A stretch of 64,000 nt of DNA from Gentiana macrophylla (Eukaryota > Streptophyta > Magnoliopsida > Gentianales > Gentianaceae), in assembly GCA_026214975.1 (NCBI GenBank), contig JAOBSW010000165.1, positions 1-64,000 of the forward strand, in the 5' to 3' direction. The position numbers and the translations under genes are program-made. The notes under the pieces were generated by a model. It ran no database searches, was not told where the DNA came from, and saw only the letters and a list, made by a program, of their open reading frames with translations. Of the stretch, positions 15,101 to 27,098 are shown piece after piece (positions within the stretch are counted from its first letter, which is position 1; each line of letters begins with the position of its first letter).

Positions 15101-18100
15101 TATAATTATTTAAATAAACATCATTGATATTCAATCACATAAAATCATAATTAAAATCATTTATCAACCCCAAATGCTCGATCGTTAGCGCATTTACCTC
15201 GAAAGGGTTCCTTATATAAACGTGAGGCTTGCCAAACATCCCGATTCGGCTTTCCTTCCAAAGTATGGAAAAACTCATGATGGAATATGCTTTTAAAGAA
15301 ATATTCATTATATGGTTAGCATGAGCCAAATACAAGCGTAGAAGCGAGCTTTGCGGTTGGCTCTAATGACCGACCTCATGGATTTAAATGGATAACATTT
15401 ATTTTGTGAAATGTTGATATGTCTAGTATGTTTACGTAAAATTATACCAAGTTCCTTTTTAATCCATATTCTACTATTTTGGACACATTTCTACCCGATT
15501 TGAATTACTTTTCTACTAATTTCTACTGATTTCTACCACGGTTCACTATCATTCCATTTATAGATTGAACTTCTATAGCAACTAGGTCTAGGAAAAGTTA
15601 TTTGCAAGTCACAGATCAAAGGCTAAGTTCAACAATCAGACATTTTTCATACGGGGAATACCAATTTACTTCATTATAACCGGAAACCAAACGGATTTTA
15701 CGTTTCGATTTTTTTACAAAAAAATACCTATTATAAAACTGTATTTTGTCATTTTTCAATCCGGTTTGATCCAGTTTAATCAGTTAATCCGTTTTTTCAA
15801 TTTCTAAAAAATCATCTTTGAACACTATAATTACTTTAAATAAACATCATTGATATTCAATCACATAAATCGTAATTAAAATCATTTATCAACCCCAAAT
15901 GCTCATTCGTTAGTGCATTTACCTCGCAGGGGTTCCTTATTGCAGGTGTTGCTTGCCAAACCTCCCAAATCCGGCTTTCCTTCCAGTATGGTAGAACTCA
16001 TGGTGGATTATGCATTTAATGAAATAAGTCATTATACGGCCAGCAAGAGCCTCATACAAGCATAGAAGCGGAGCACTACAGTTGGCTCTAATGACCGACC
16101 TCGTTGATTTGAATGGATAACATTTATTTTGTGAAATGTTGATGTGTCTAGTAAGTTTACGTAAAATAATACCAAGTTCCTTTTTAATCCATATTTTACT
16201 ATTTTGGATTCATTCCTACCCGATTTCGACCCATTTCTACTCATTTCTACCTGATTTCTACAACAGTTCATTATCATTCCATTTATAGATTGAATTTCCA
16301 GAGCAGCTAGGTCAAAAGAAAAGTTATTTGCTTGTCGCAGATCAAAGGCTAAGCTCAACCATCAGACCTTTTTCATACGTGGAATACAAATTTACTTCAT
16401 TATAACCAGAAATGAAACGAATTTTACGGTTCGATTTTGTTACAATAAAAAACCTATTATAAACCTGTAGTTTGTCATTTTTCAATCCGGTTTGATCCAG
16501 TTTAAACAGTTAATCCTATATTTCAATTTCTATAATAAACATCCTCGAACACTATAATAATTTAAATAAACATCATTGATATTCAATCACTTAAAATCGA
16601 AATTAAAATAATTTATCAACCCTAAATGCTCGATCGTTAGCCCATTTACCTCACAGGGTTCCTTATCGTACTTCTTGCTTGCCAAACCTCCCGATTCCGG
16701 CTTTCCTTCCAGTATGGTAAAACTCATGATGGAATATGCATTTAATGAAGTAAGTCAGTATGAGCCTCATACAAGCGTAGAAGCGGAGCGGAGCTCTGAT
16801 TGGCTCTAATGACCGACCTCATTGATTTGAATGGATAACATTTATTTTGTGAAATATTTATATGTCTAGTATGTTTACGTAAAAGTATACCAAGCTCCCT
16901 TTTAATCCATATTCTACTATTTTGGACTCATTTCTACCTGATTTCGACCCATTTCTACTCATTTCTACCACAGTTCACTTTCATTCCATTTATAGATTGA
17001 ATTTCTATAACAGCTAGGTCGAGAGAAAAGTTATATGCATGTCGGGCTAAGCTCAACCATCAGATGTTTTTCATACGTGGAATACCAATTTACTTCATTA
17101 TAACCGGAAACCAAACGGATTTTACGGTTCAATTTTTTAACAATATAAAACCTATTGTAAAACTGTAGTTTGTCTATAATAATCATCCTTGAACACTATA
17201 ATTACTTTAAAGAAACATCATTGATATTCAATCACTTAAAATCGTAATTAATATCATTTATCAAACGCAAATGCTCGATCGTTAGAGCATTTACCTCGCA
17301 GGTGTTCCTTATCATACGTGTTCCTTGCCAAACCTCCTGATTCCGGCTTTCCATCCAGTATGGTAAAACTCATGATGGAATATGCATTTAATGAAATAAG
17401 TCATTATCATCGTCGGCATGAGCCTCGCATACAAGCATAGAAGTGGAGCTCTGCGGTTGGCTCTAATGACCGACCTCACGGATTTGAATGGATAACATTT
17501 ATTTTGTGAAATGTTGATATGTCTAGTATGTTTACGTAAAATAATACCAAGTTGCTTTTTTTAATCCATATTCCATTATTTTGGACTCATTTCTACCTGT
17601 TTTCGACCCATTTCTACTCATTTCTACCTGATTTCTACCACAGTTCATTATCATTCCATTTATATATTGAATTTCCATAGCAACTAGTTCTAGAGAAAAG
17701 TTATTTGCATGTCGCAGATCAAAGGCTAAGCTCAACCCTCAGACGTTTTTCATACACGGAATACCAATTTACTTCATTATAACCGGAAACCAAACGGATT
17801 TTACGGTTCGATTTTTTTACAATAAAAAACCTAATATAAAACTGTAGTTTGTCATTTTTCAATTCGGTTTGATCCAGATTAAACTGTTAATCCGGTTTTT
17901 CAATTTCAATGATAATCATCCTTGAACACTATAATTACTTTAAATAAACATCATTGATATTCAATCACTTAAAATTGTAAATAAAATAATTTATCAAACC
18001 CAAATGCTTCATCGTTAGCGCATTTACCTCGCAGGGGTTCCTTATCGTACGTGTTGCTTACCAAACCTCCCGATTCCGGCTTTCCTTCCAGTAATGTAAA

Positions 18101-18538
18101 ACTCATGATGGAATATGCATTTAATAAAATAAGTCATTATACGGTCAGCATGAGCCTCGTACATGCGTAGAAGCGGAGCTCGGCAGTTGGCTCTAATGAC
18201 CGACCTCATAGATTTGAATGGATGACATTTCTTTTGTGAAATGTTGATATGTCTAGTTTGTTAACATAAAATTATACCAAGTTCCTTTTTAATCCATATT
18301 CTACTATTTTGGACTCATTTCTACCGGATTTCGACCCATTTCTACCTGATTTCTACAACAGTTCACTATCATTCCATATATAGATTGAATTTCTATAGCA
18401 GCTAGGTCTAGAGAAAAGTTATTTTCATGTCGCATATCAAAGGCTAAGCTCAACCATCAGACGTTTTTAATACAGGGAATACCAATTTACTTCATTATAA
18501 TCAGAAACCAAATGGATTTTACGGTTCGATTTTTTTAC
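10003..18538. repeat. Higher-order repeat copy 1 (12 monomers)
   Basis: This block of 12 monomers (anchors near 10,183 to 18,003) matches 18,539-27,098 monomer by monomer at offsets of 8,535 to 8,559 bp. Monomer-specific marks are shared: the minus-strand reading frame at 14,585-14,929 reappears at 23,134-23,478 with one residue changed, and the one at 16,032-16,358 reappears unchanged at 24,587-24,913. Neighbouring monomers inside the block differ far more from each other than from their partner 8.5 kb away, which defines a higher-order repeat. The boundary is placed where the match to the next copy restarts (a TTTTTTTACAC tract at both starts). Confidence 0.9.
16032..16358 (-). other. Recurrent satellite ORF, representative copy (108 codons)
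   Basis: A minus-strand reading frame of about 108 codons recurs at the same phase in many monomers, for example 7,419-7,745, 13,857-14,183, 14,585-14,929, 22,406-22,732, 23,134-23,478, 24,587-24,913, 27,414-27,758 and 28,865-29,191. Products begin MSLAFDLRHANNFSLDL and end near RFYACMRLMLTV. The middle (GRNQVEMSRNGSKSGRNESK) is encoded by the internal ATTTCTAC subrepeats. In many other monomers the frame is broken. No domain, signal peptide or membrane segment is evident. I regard it as a by-product of repeat homogenisation, not a proven gene. Confidence 0.3.
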
Positions 18539-21500
18539 ACAAAAAAAACCTATTATAAAACTGTAGTTTGTCATTTTTCATTCCGGTTTGATCCAGTTTA
18601 ATCACTTAATCCGTTTTTTCAATTTCTAAAATAATCATCTTTGAACACTATAATTACTTTAAATAAACATCATTGATATTCAATCACATAAAATCGTAAT
18701 TAAAATCATTTATCAACCCTAAATGATCAATCGTTAGTGCATTTACCTCGTAGGGGTTCCTTATTGTAAGTGTTGCTTGCCAAACCTCCCGAATCTGACT
18801 TTCCTTCCAGTATGGTAAAACTCATGGTGGAATATGCATTTAATGAACTAAGTCATTATACGGTCGGCATGAACCTCATATACAAGCATAGAAGAGAACG
18901 CTAGCGATTGGCTCTAATGACCGACCTCGTTGATTTGAATGGATAACATTGATTTTGTGAAATGTTGATATGTCTAGTATGTTTATGTAAAATAATGCCA
19001 AGTTCCTTTTTAATCCATATTCTAATATTTTGAATTCATTCCTACCCGATTTCGACCCATTTCTACTCATTTCTACCTGATTTCTACCACAGTTCCTTAT
19101 CATTCCATTTATAGATTGAATTACCCTAGCAGCTAGGTCAAGAGAAAAGTTATTTACTTCTCGCAGATTAAAGGCTAAGCTCAAGCATCAGACGTTTTTC
19201 ATACGTGGAATACAAATTTACTTCATTATAACCGGAAACGAAACGGATTTTACGGTTCGATTTTTTTACAATAAAAAACCTATTATAAAACTGTAGTTTG
19301 TTATTTTTCAATCCTGTTTGATCCATTTTAAACACTTAATCCTGTATTTCAATTTCTATAATAATCATCCTCGAACACTATAATTACTTTAAATAAACAT
19401 CATTGATATTCAATCACTAAAATCGTAATTAAAATCATTTATCATCCCCAAATGCTCGATCGTTAGCGTATTTACCTCGCAGGGTTCCTTATCGTACTTC
19501 TTGCTTGCCAAACCTCCCGATTCCGCCTTTTTCCTTCCAGTATGGTAAAACTCATGATGGAATATGCATTTAATGAAGTAAGTCATTATATGGTCAGTAT
19601 GAGCCTTATACAAGCGTAGAAGCGAGCTCGACGATTGACTCTAATGACCGACCTCATTGATTTGAATGGATAACATTTATTTTGTGAAATATTGATATGT
19701 CTAGTATGTTTACGTAAAATAATACCATGCTCCTGTTTAATCCATAATCTACTATTTTGGATTCATTTTTACCTGATTTCGACCAATTTCTACTCATTTA
19801 TACCTGATTTCTACCACAGTTCACTTTCATTCCATTTATAGATATAATTTCTATAGCAGCTAGGTCTAGAGAAAAGTTATATGCATGTCGCAGATCAAAG
19901 GCTTAGCTCAACCATCAGATGTTTTTCATACGTGGAATACCAATTTACTTCATTATAACCGAAATCAAGCGGATTTTACGTTCGATTTTTTTACAATAAT
20001 ATAATCATCCTTGAATACTATAATTACTTTAAATAAACATCATTGATATTCAATAACTTAAAATCGTAATTAAAATCATTTGTCAAACACAAATGCTCGA
20101 TCGTTAGCGCATTTACCTCACAGTGCCTTATAAATGCGTGTTGCTTGGCAAACCTCCTGTTTCCGGCTTTCCTTTCCAGCATGGTAAAACTCATGATGGA
20201 ATATGCATTTAATAAAATAAATCATTATACGGTCAGCATGAGCCTTTTACAAGCGTAGAAGCGGAGTTCTGCAGTTGGCTCTAATGACCGACCTCGCTGA
20301 TTTGAATGAATAAAATTTATTTTGTGAAATGTTGATATGTCTAGTATGTTTATGTAAAATTATACCAAGTTCCTTTTTAATCAATATTCTACTATTTGGA
20401 CTCATTTCTACCCGATTACGACCCATTTCTACACATTTCTACCTGATTTCTACCGCTTTTCACAATCATTTCATTTATACAATGAATTTCCAGAGCAGCT
20501 AGATCTAGAGAAAACTTATTTGCATGTCGCAGATCAAAGGCCAAGCTCAACCATCAGACGTTTTACATACGGGGAATACCAATTTACTTCATTATAACCA
20601 TAAAACCAAGCGGATTTTACGGTGCGACTTTTACTGATAAAAAACCTATTTATGACATTGTAGTTTGTCATTTTTCAATCCGGTTTGATCCGATTTATTT
20701 AGTTGATCCGGTTTTCAATTTCTATAATAATCATCCTTGAACACTATAATTATTTTAAATAAACATCATTGATATTCAATCACATAAAATCGTAATTAAA
20801 ATCATTTATCAACCCCAAATGCTCGATCGTTAGCGCATTTACCTCGCAGGGGCTCCTTATAAATGCGTGTTGCTTGGCCAACCTCCCGATTCCGGATTTC
20901 CTTCCATTATGATAAAACTCAGGATGGAATATGTATTTAATGAAATAAGTCATTATACGGGCAGCATGAGCCTCGTATAAGCGTAGAAGCGGAGCTCTGC
21001 GGTTGGCTCTAATGACCGACCTCGTGGATTTGAATGGATAACATTTATTTTGTGAAATGTTGATATGTCTGGTATGTTTACGTAAAATTAAACCAAGTTC
21101 CTTTTTAATCCATATTCTACTATTTTGAACTCATTTCTACCCGATTTCGACCCATTTCTACTCATTTCTACGTGATTTCTACCACACTTCACTATCATTC
21201 CATTTATAGATTGAATTTATATAGCAGCTAGGTCTAGAGAAAAGTTATTTGCATGACGTAGATCAAAGGCTAAACTCAACCATCGACGCGTTTTCATATG
21301 GCGAATACCAATTTACTTCATTATAACCGAAACCAAAGCGGATTTTACGGTTTGATTTTTTTAAAAAAAACCTATTATAAAGCGTAGTTTGACATTTTTC
21401 AATCCGGTTTGATCCAGTTTAATCAGTTAATCCGGTTTTTCAATTTCTATAATAATCATCCTTGAACACTATAATTACTTTAAATAAACATCATTGATAT

Positions 21501-24500
21501 TCGATCACATAAAATCGTAATTCAAATCATTTATCAACCCCAGTGCTCGATCGTTTAGCGCATTTACCTCGCGAGGGTTCCTTATTATGCGTGTTGCTTG
21601 CCAAACCTCCCGATTCCGGCTTTCCTTCCAGCATGGAAAAACTCATGATGGAATATGTATTTAATCAAATTAGTCAATATACGGTCAGCATGAGCCTCAT
21701 ACAAGTGTAGAAGCGGAGCTCTACAGTTGGCTCTAATGACTGACCTCGTTGATTTGAATGGATAACATTTATTTTGTGAAATGTTGATATGTGTAGTATG
21801 TTTACGTAAAATAATAACAAGTTCCTTTTTAATCAATATTCTACTACTTTGGACTCATTTTTGCCCGATTTTGACACATTTCTACTCATTTCTACTTGAT
21901 TTCTACCACAGTACATTATCATTCCATTTATAGATTGAATTTCCATAGCAGCTAGGGTCAAGAGAAAAGTTATTTGCATGTCGCAGATCCAAGGCTAAGC
22001 TCATCCATCAGATGTTTTTCATACGTGGAATACCAATTAACTTCATTATATCTGGAAACGAAACGGATTTTACGGTTCGATTTTTTTACAATAAAAAACC
22101 TATTATAAAACTGTAGTTTGTCATTTTTCAATCCGGTTTGATCCAGTTTAAACAGTTAATCCGGTTTTTCAATTTCTATAATAATCATCCTCGAACACTA
22201 TAATTACTTTAAATAAACATCATTGATATTCAATCACTTAAAATCGTAATTAAAATCATTTATCAACCCCAAATGCTCGATCGTTAGCGCATTTACCTCG
22301 CAGGGGTTCCTTATCGTACGTGTTGCTTGCCAAACCTCCCGATTCCGGCTTTCCTTCCAGTATGGTAAAACTCTGGATGGAATATGTATTTAATGAAATA
22401 AATCATTATACGGTCAGCATGTGCCTCGTACAAGCGTAGAAGCAGAGCTCTGCGGTTGGCTCTAATGACCGATCTCGCGGATTTGAATGGATAACATTTA
22501 TTTTGTGAAAGGTTGATAGGTCTAGTATGTTTATGTAAAATAATACCAAGTTCCTTTTTAATCCATATTCTAGTATTTTGGAATCATTTCTACCCGATTT
22601 CGACCAATTTCTACTCATTTCTACTTGATTTCTACCAAATTTCATTACCTTTTCATTTATAGATTGAATTTCTATTGCAACTAGGTCTAGAGAAAACTTA
22701 TTTGCATGTCGCAGATCAAAGGCCAAGATCAACCATCGAGGCGTTTTTAAGCACGGCGAATACCAATTTACTTCATTATAACCGTAAAACCAAAGCGGAT
22801 TTTACGGTAAGAATTTTTACAATAAAAAACTGTTATAAAGCGTAGTTTGTCATTTTTCAATCCGGTTTGATCCAGTTTAATTAGTTGATCCAGTTTTTCA
22901 ATTTCTATAATAATCACCTTGAACACTATAATTATTTTAAATAAACATCATTGATATTCAATCACATAAATTCGTAATTAAAATCATTTATCAACCCCAA
23001 ATACTCGATTGTTAACGCATTTACCTCGCAGGGGTTCCTTATTGTACGTATTGCTTGCCAAACCTCCCGATTCCGGTTTTCCTTCCAGCATGGTAAAACT
23101 CATGATGGAATATGCATTTAATGTAATAAGTCATTATACGGTCAGCATGAGCCTCATACAAGCGTAGAAGCGGAGCTCTGCAGTTGGCTCTAATGACCGA
23201 CCTCGTTGATTTGAATGGATAACATTTATTTTGTGAAATGTTGATATGTATAGTATGTTTACGTAAAATAATACCAAGTTCCTATTTAATCCATATTCTA
23301 CTATTTTGGACTCATTTATACCCGATTTCGACCCATTTCTACTCATTTCTACATGATTTCTACCACAGTTCATTATCATTCCATTTACAGATTGAATTTC
23401 CATAGCAGCTAGGTCAAGAGAAAAGTTATTTGCATGTCGCAGATCAAAGGCGAAGCTCAACCATAAGACTTTTTTCATACCAGGAATACCAATTTACTTC
23501 ATTATAACCGGAAATGAAACGGATTTTACGGTTCGATTTTTTTACAATAAAAAACATATTATAAAACTGTAGTTTGTCATTTTTCAATCCGGTTTGATCC
23601 AGTTTAAATAGTTAATCCAGATTTTAAATTTCTATAATAATCATCCTTGAACACTATAATTATTTAAATAAACATCATTGATATTCAATCACATAAAATC
23701 ATAATTAAAATCATTTATCAACCCCAAATGCTCGATCGTTAGCGCATTTACCTCGAAAGGGTTCCTTATCGTACGTGAGGCTTGCCAAACATCCCGATTC
23801 CGGCTTTCCTTCCAGTATGGAAAAACTCATGATGGAATATGCTTTTAAAGAAATATTCATTATATGGTTAGCATGAGCCAAATACAAGCGTAGAAGCGGA
23901 GCTTTGCGGTTGGCTCTAATGACCGACCTCGCGGATTTAAATGGATAACATTTATTTTGTGAAATGTTGATATGTCTAGTATGTTTACGTAAAATTATAC
24001 CAAGTTCCTTTTTAATCCATATTCTACTATTTTGGACACATTTCTACCCGATTTCGACCCTTTTCTACTAATTTCTACCTGATTTCTACCACAGTTCACT
24101 ATCATTCCATTTATAGATTGAACTTCTATAGCAGCTAGGTCTAGGGAAAAGTTATTTGCAAGTCACAGATCAAAGGCTAAGTTCAACAATCAGACATTTT
24201 TCATACGGGGAATACCAATTTACTTCATTATAACCGGAAACCAAACGGATTTTACGTTTCGATTTTTTTACAAAAAAATACCTATTATAAAACTGTATTT
24301 TGTCATTTTTCAATCCGGTTTGATCCAGTTTAATCAGTTAATCCGTTTTTTCAATTTCTAAAAAAATCATCTTTGAACACTATAATTACTTTAAATAAAC
24401 ATCATTGATATTCAATCACATAAATCGTAATTAAAATCATTTATCAACCCCAAATGCTCATTCGTTAGTGCATTTACCTCGCAGGGGTTCCTTATTGCAG

Positions 24501-27098
24501 GTGTTGCTTGCCAAACCTCCCAAATCCGGCTTTCCTTCCAGTATGGTAGAACTCATGGTGGATTATGCATTTAATGAAATAAGTCATTATACGGCCAGCA
24601 AGAGCCTCATACAAGCATAGAAGCGGAGCACTACAGTTGGCTCTAATGACCGACCTCGTTGATTTGAATGGATAACATTTATTTTGTGAAATGTTGATGT
24701 GTCTAGTAAGTTTACGTAAAATAATACCAAGTTCCTTTTTAATCCATATTTTACTATTTTGGATTCATTCCTACCCGATTTCGACCCATTTCTACTCATT
24801 TCTACCTGATTTCTACAACAGTTCATTATCATTCCATTTATAGATTGAATTTCCAGAGCAGCTAGGTCAAAAGAAAAGTTATTTGCTTGTCGCAGATCAA
24901 AGGCTAAGCTCAACCATCAGACCTTTTTCATACGTGGAATACAAATTTACTTCATTATAACCAGAAATGAAACGAATTTTACGGTTCGATTTTGTTACAA
25001 TAAAAAACCTATTATAAACACATGTAGTTTGTCATTTTTCAATCCGGTTTGATCCAGTTTAAACAGTTAATCCTATATTTCAATTTCTATAATAAACATC
25101 CTCGAACACTATAATAATTTAAATAAACATCATTGATATTCAATCACTTAAAATCGAAATTAAAATAATTTATCAACCCTAAATGCTCGATCGTTAGCCC
25201 ATTTACCTCACAGGGTTCCTTATCGTACTTCTTGCTTGCCAAACCTCCCGATTCCGGCTTTCCTTCCAGTATGGTAAAACTCATGATGGAATATACATTT
25301 AATGAAGTAAGTCAGTATGCGCCTCATACAAGCGTAGAAGCGGAGCTCTACAGTTGGCTCTAATGACCGACCTCGCTGATTTGAATGGATAACATTTATT
25401 TTGTGAAATATTTATATGTCTAGTATGTTTACGTAAAAGTATACCAAGCTCCCTTTTAATCCATATTCTACTATTTTGGACTATTTCTACCTGATTTCGA
25501 CACATTTCTACTCATTTATACCTGATTTCTACCACAGTTCACTTTCATTCCATTTATAGATTGAATTTCTATAACAGCTAGGTCGAGAGAAAAGTTATAT
25601 GCATGTCGGGCTAAGCTCAACCATCAGATGTTTTTCATACGTGGAATACCAATTTACTTCATTATAACCGGAAACCAAACGGATTTTACGGTTCAATTTT
25701 TTAACAATATAAAACCTATTATAAAACTGTAGTTTGTCTATAATAATCATCCTTGAACACTATAATTACTTTAAAGAAACATCATTGATATTCAATCACT
25801 TAAAATCGTAATTAATATCATTTATCAAACGCAAATGCTCGATCGTTAGCGCATTTACCTCGCAGGTGTTCCTTATCATACGTGTTCCTTGCCAAACCTC
25901 CTGATTCCGGCTTTCCATCCAGTATGGTAAAACTCATGATGGAATATGCATTTAATGAAATAAGTCATTATACTGTCAGCATGAGCCTCGTACAAGCATA
26001 GAAGTGGAGCTCTGCGGTTGGCTCTAATGACCGACCTCACGGATTTGAATGGATAACATTTATTTTGTGAAATGTTGATATGTCTAGTATGTTTACGTAA
26101 AATAATACCAAGTTGCTTTTTAATCCATATTCCATTATTTTGGACTCATTTCTACCTGTTTTCGACCCATTTCTACTCATTTCTACCTGATTTCTACCAC
26201 AGTTCATTATCATTCCATTTATATATTGAATTTCCATAGCAACTAGTTCTAGAGAAAAGTTATTTGCATGTCGCGAGATCAAAGGCTAAGCTCAACCCTC
26301 GAGGCGTTTTCATACACGGAATACCAATTTACTTCATTATAACCGGAAACCAAACGGATTTTACGGTTCGATTTTTTTACAATAAAAACCTAATATAAAG
26401 CGTAGTTTGTCATTTTTCAATTCGGTTTGATCTCGATTAAAGCTGTTAATCCGTTTTTCAATTTCAATGATAATCATCCTTGAACACTATAATTACTTTA
26501 AATAAACATCATTGATATTCAATCACTTAAAATTGTAAATAAAATAATTTATCAAACCCAAATGCTTCATCGTTAGCGCATTTACCTCATGAGGGTTCCT
26601 TATCAAATGCGTGTTGCTTACCAAACCTCCCGATTCCGGCTTTCCTTCCAGTAATGTAAAACTCATGATGGAATATGCATTTAATAAAATAAGTCATTAT
26701 ACGGTCAGCATGAGCCTCGTACAAGCGTAGAAGCGGAGCTCGGCAGTTGGCTCTAATGACCGACCTCATAGATTTGAATGGATGACATTTCTTTTGTGAA
26801 ATGTTGATATGTCTAGTTTGTTAACATAAAATTATACCAAGTTCCTTTTTAATCCATATTCTACTATTTTGGACTCATTTCTACCGGATTTCGACCCATT
26901 TCTACCTGATTTCTACAACAGTTCACTATCATTCCATATACAGATTGAATTTCTATAGCAGCTAGGTCTAGAGAAAAGTTATTTTCATGTCGCATATCAA
27001 AGGCTAAGCTCAACCATCAGACGTTTTTAATACAGGGAATACCAATTTACTTCATTATAATCAGAAACCAAATGGATTTTACGGTTCGATTTTTTTAC
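18539..27098. repeat. Higher-order repeat copy 2 (12 monomers)
   Basis: Second tandem copy of the 12-monomer block, about 8.56 kb, directly abutting copy 1. The equivalence ends at about 27,098, where the sequence departs from the copy 1 start and monomers with a different pattern begin. Differences from copy 1 are few and concentrated in short patches (for example 21,280-21,620, 22,730-22,860 and 26,270-26,460). Confidence 0.9.
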
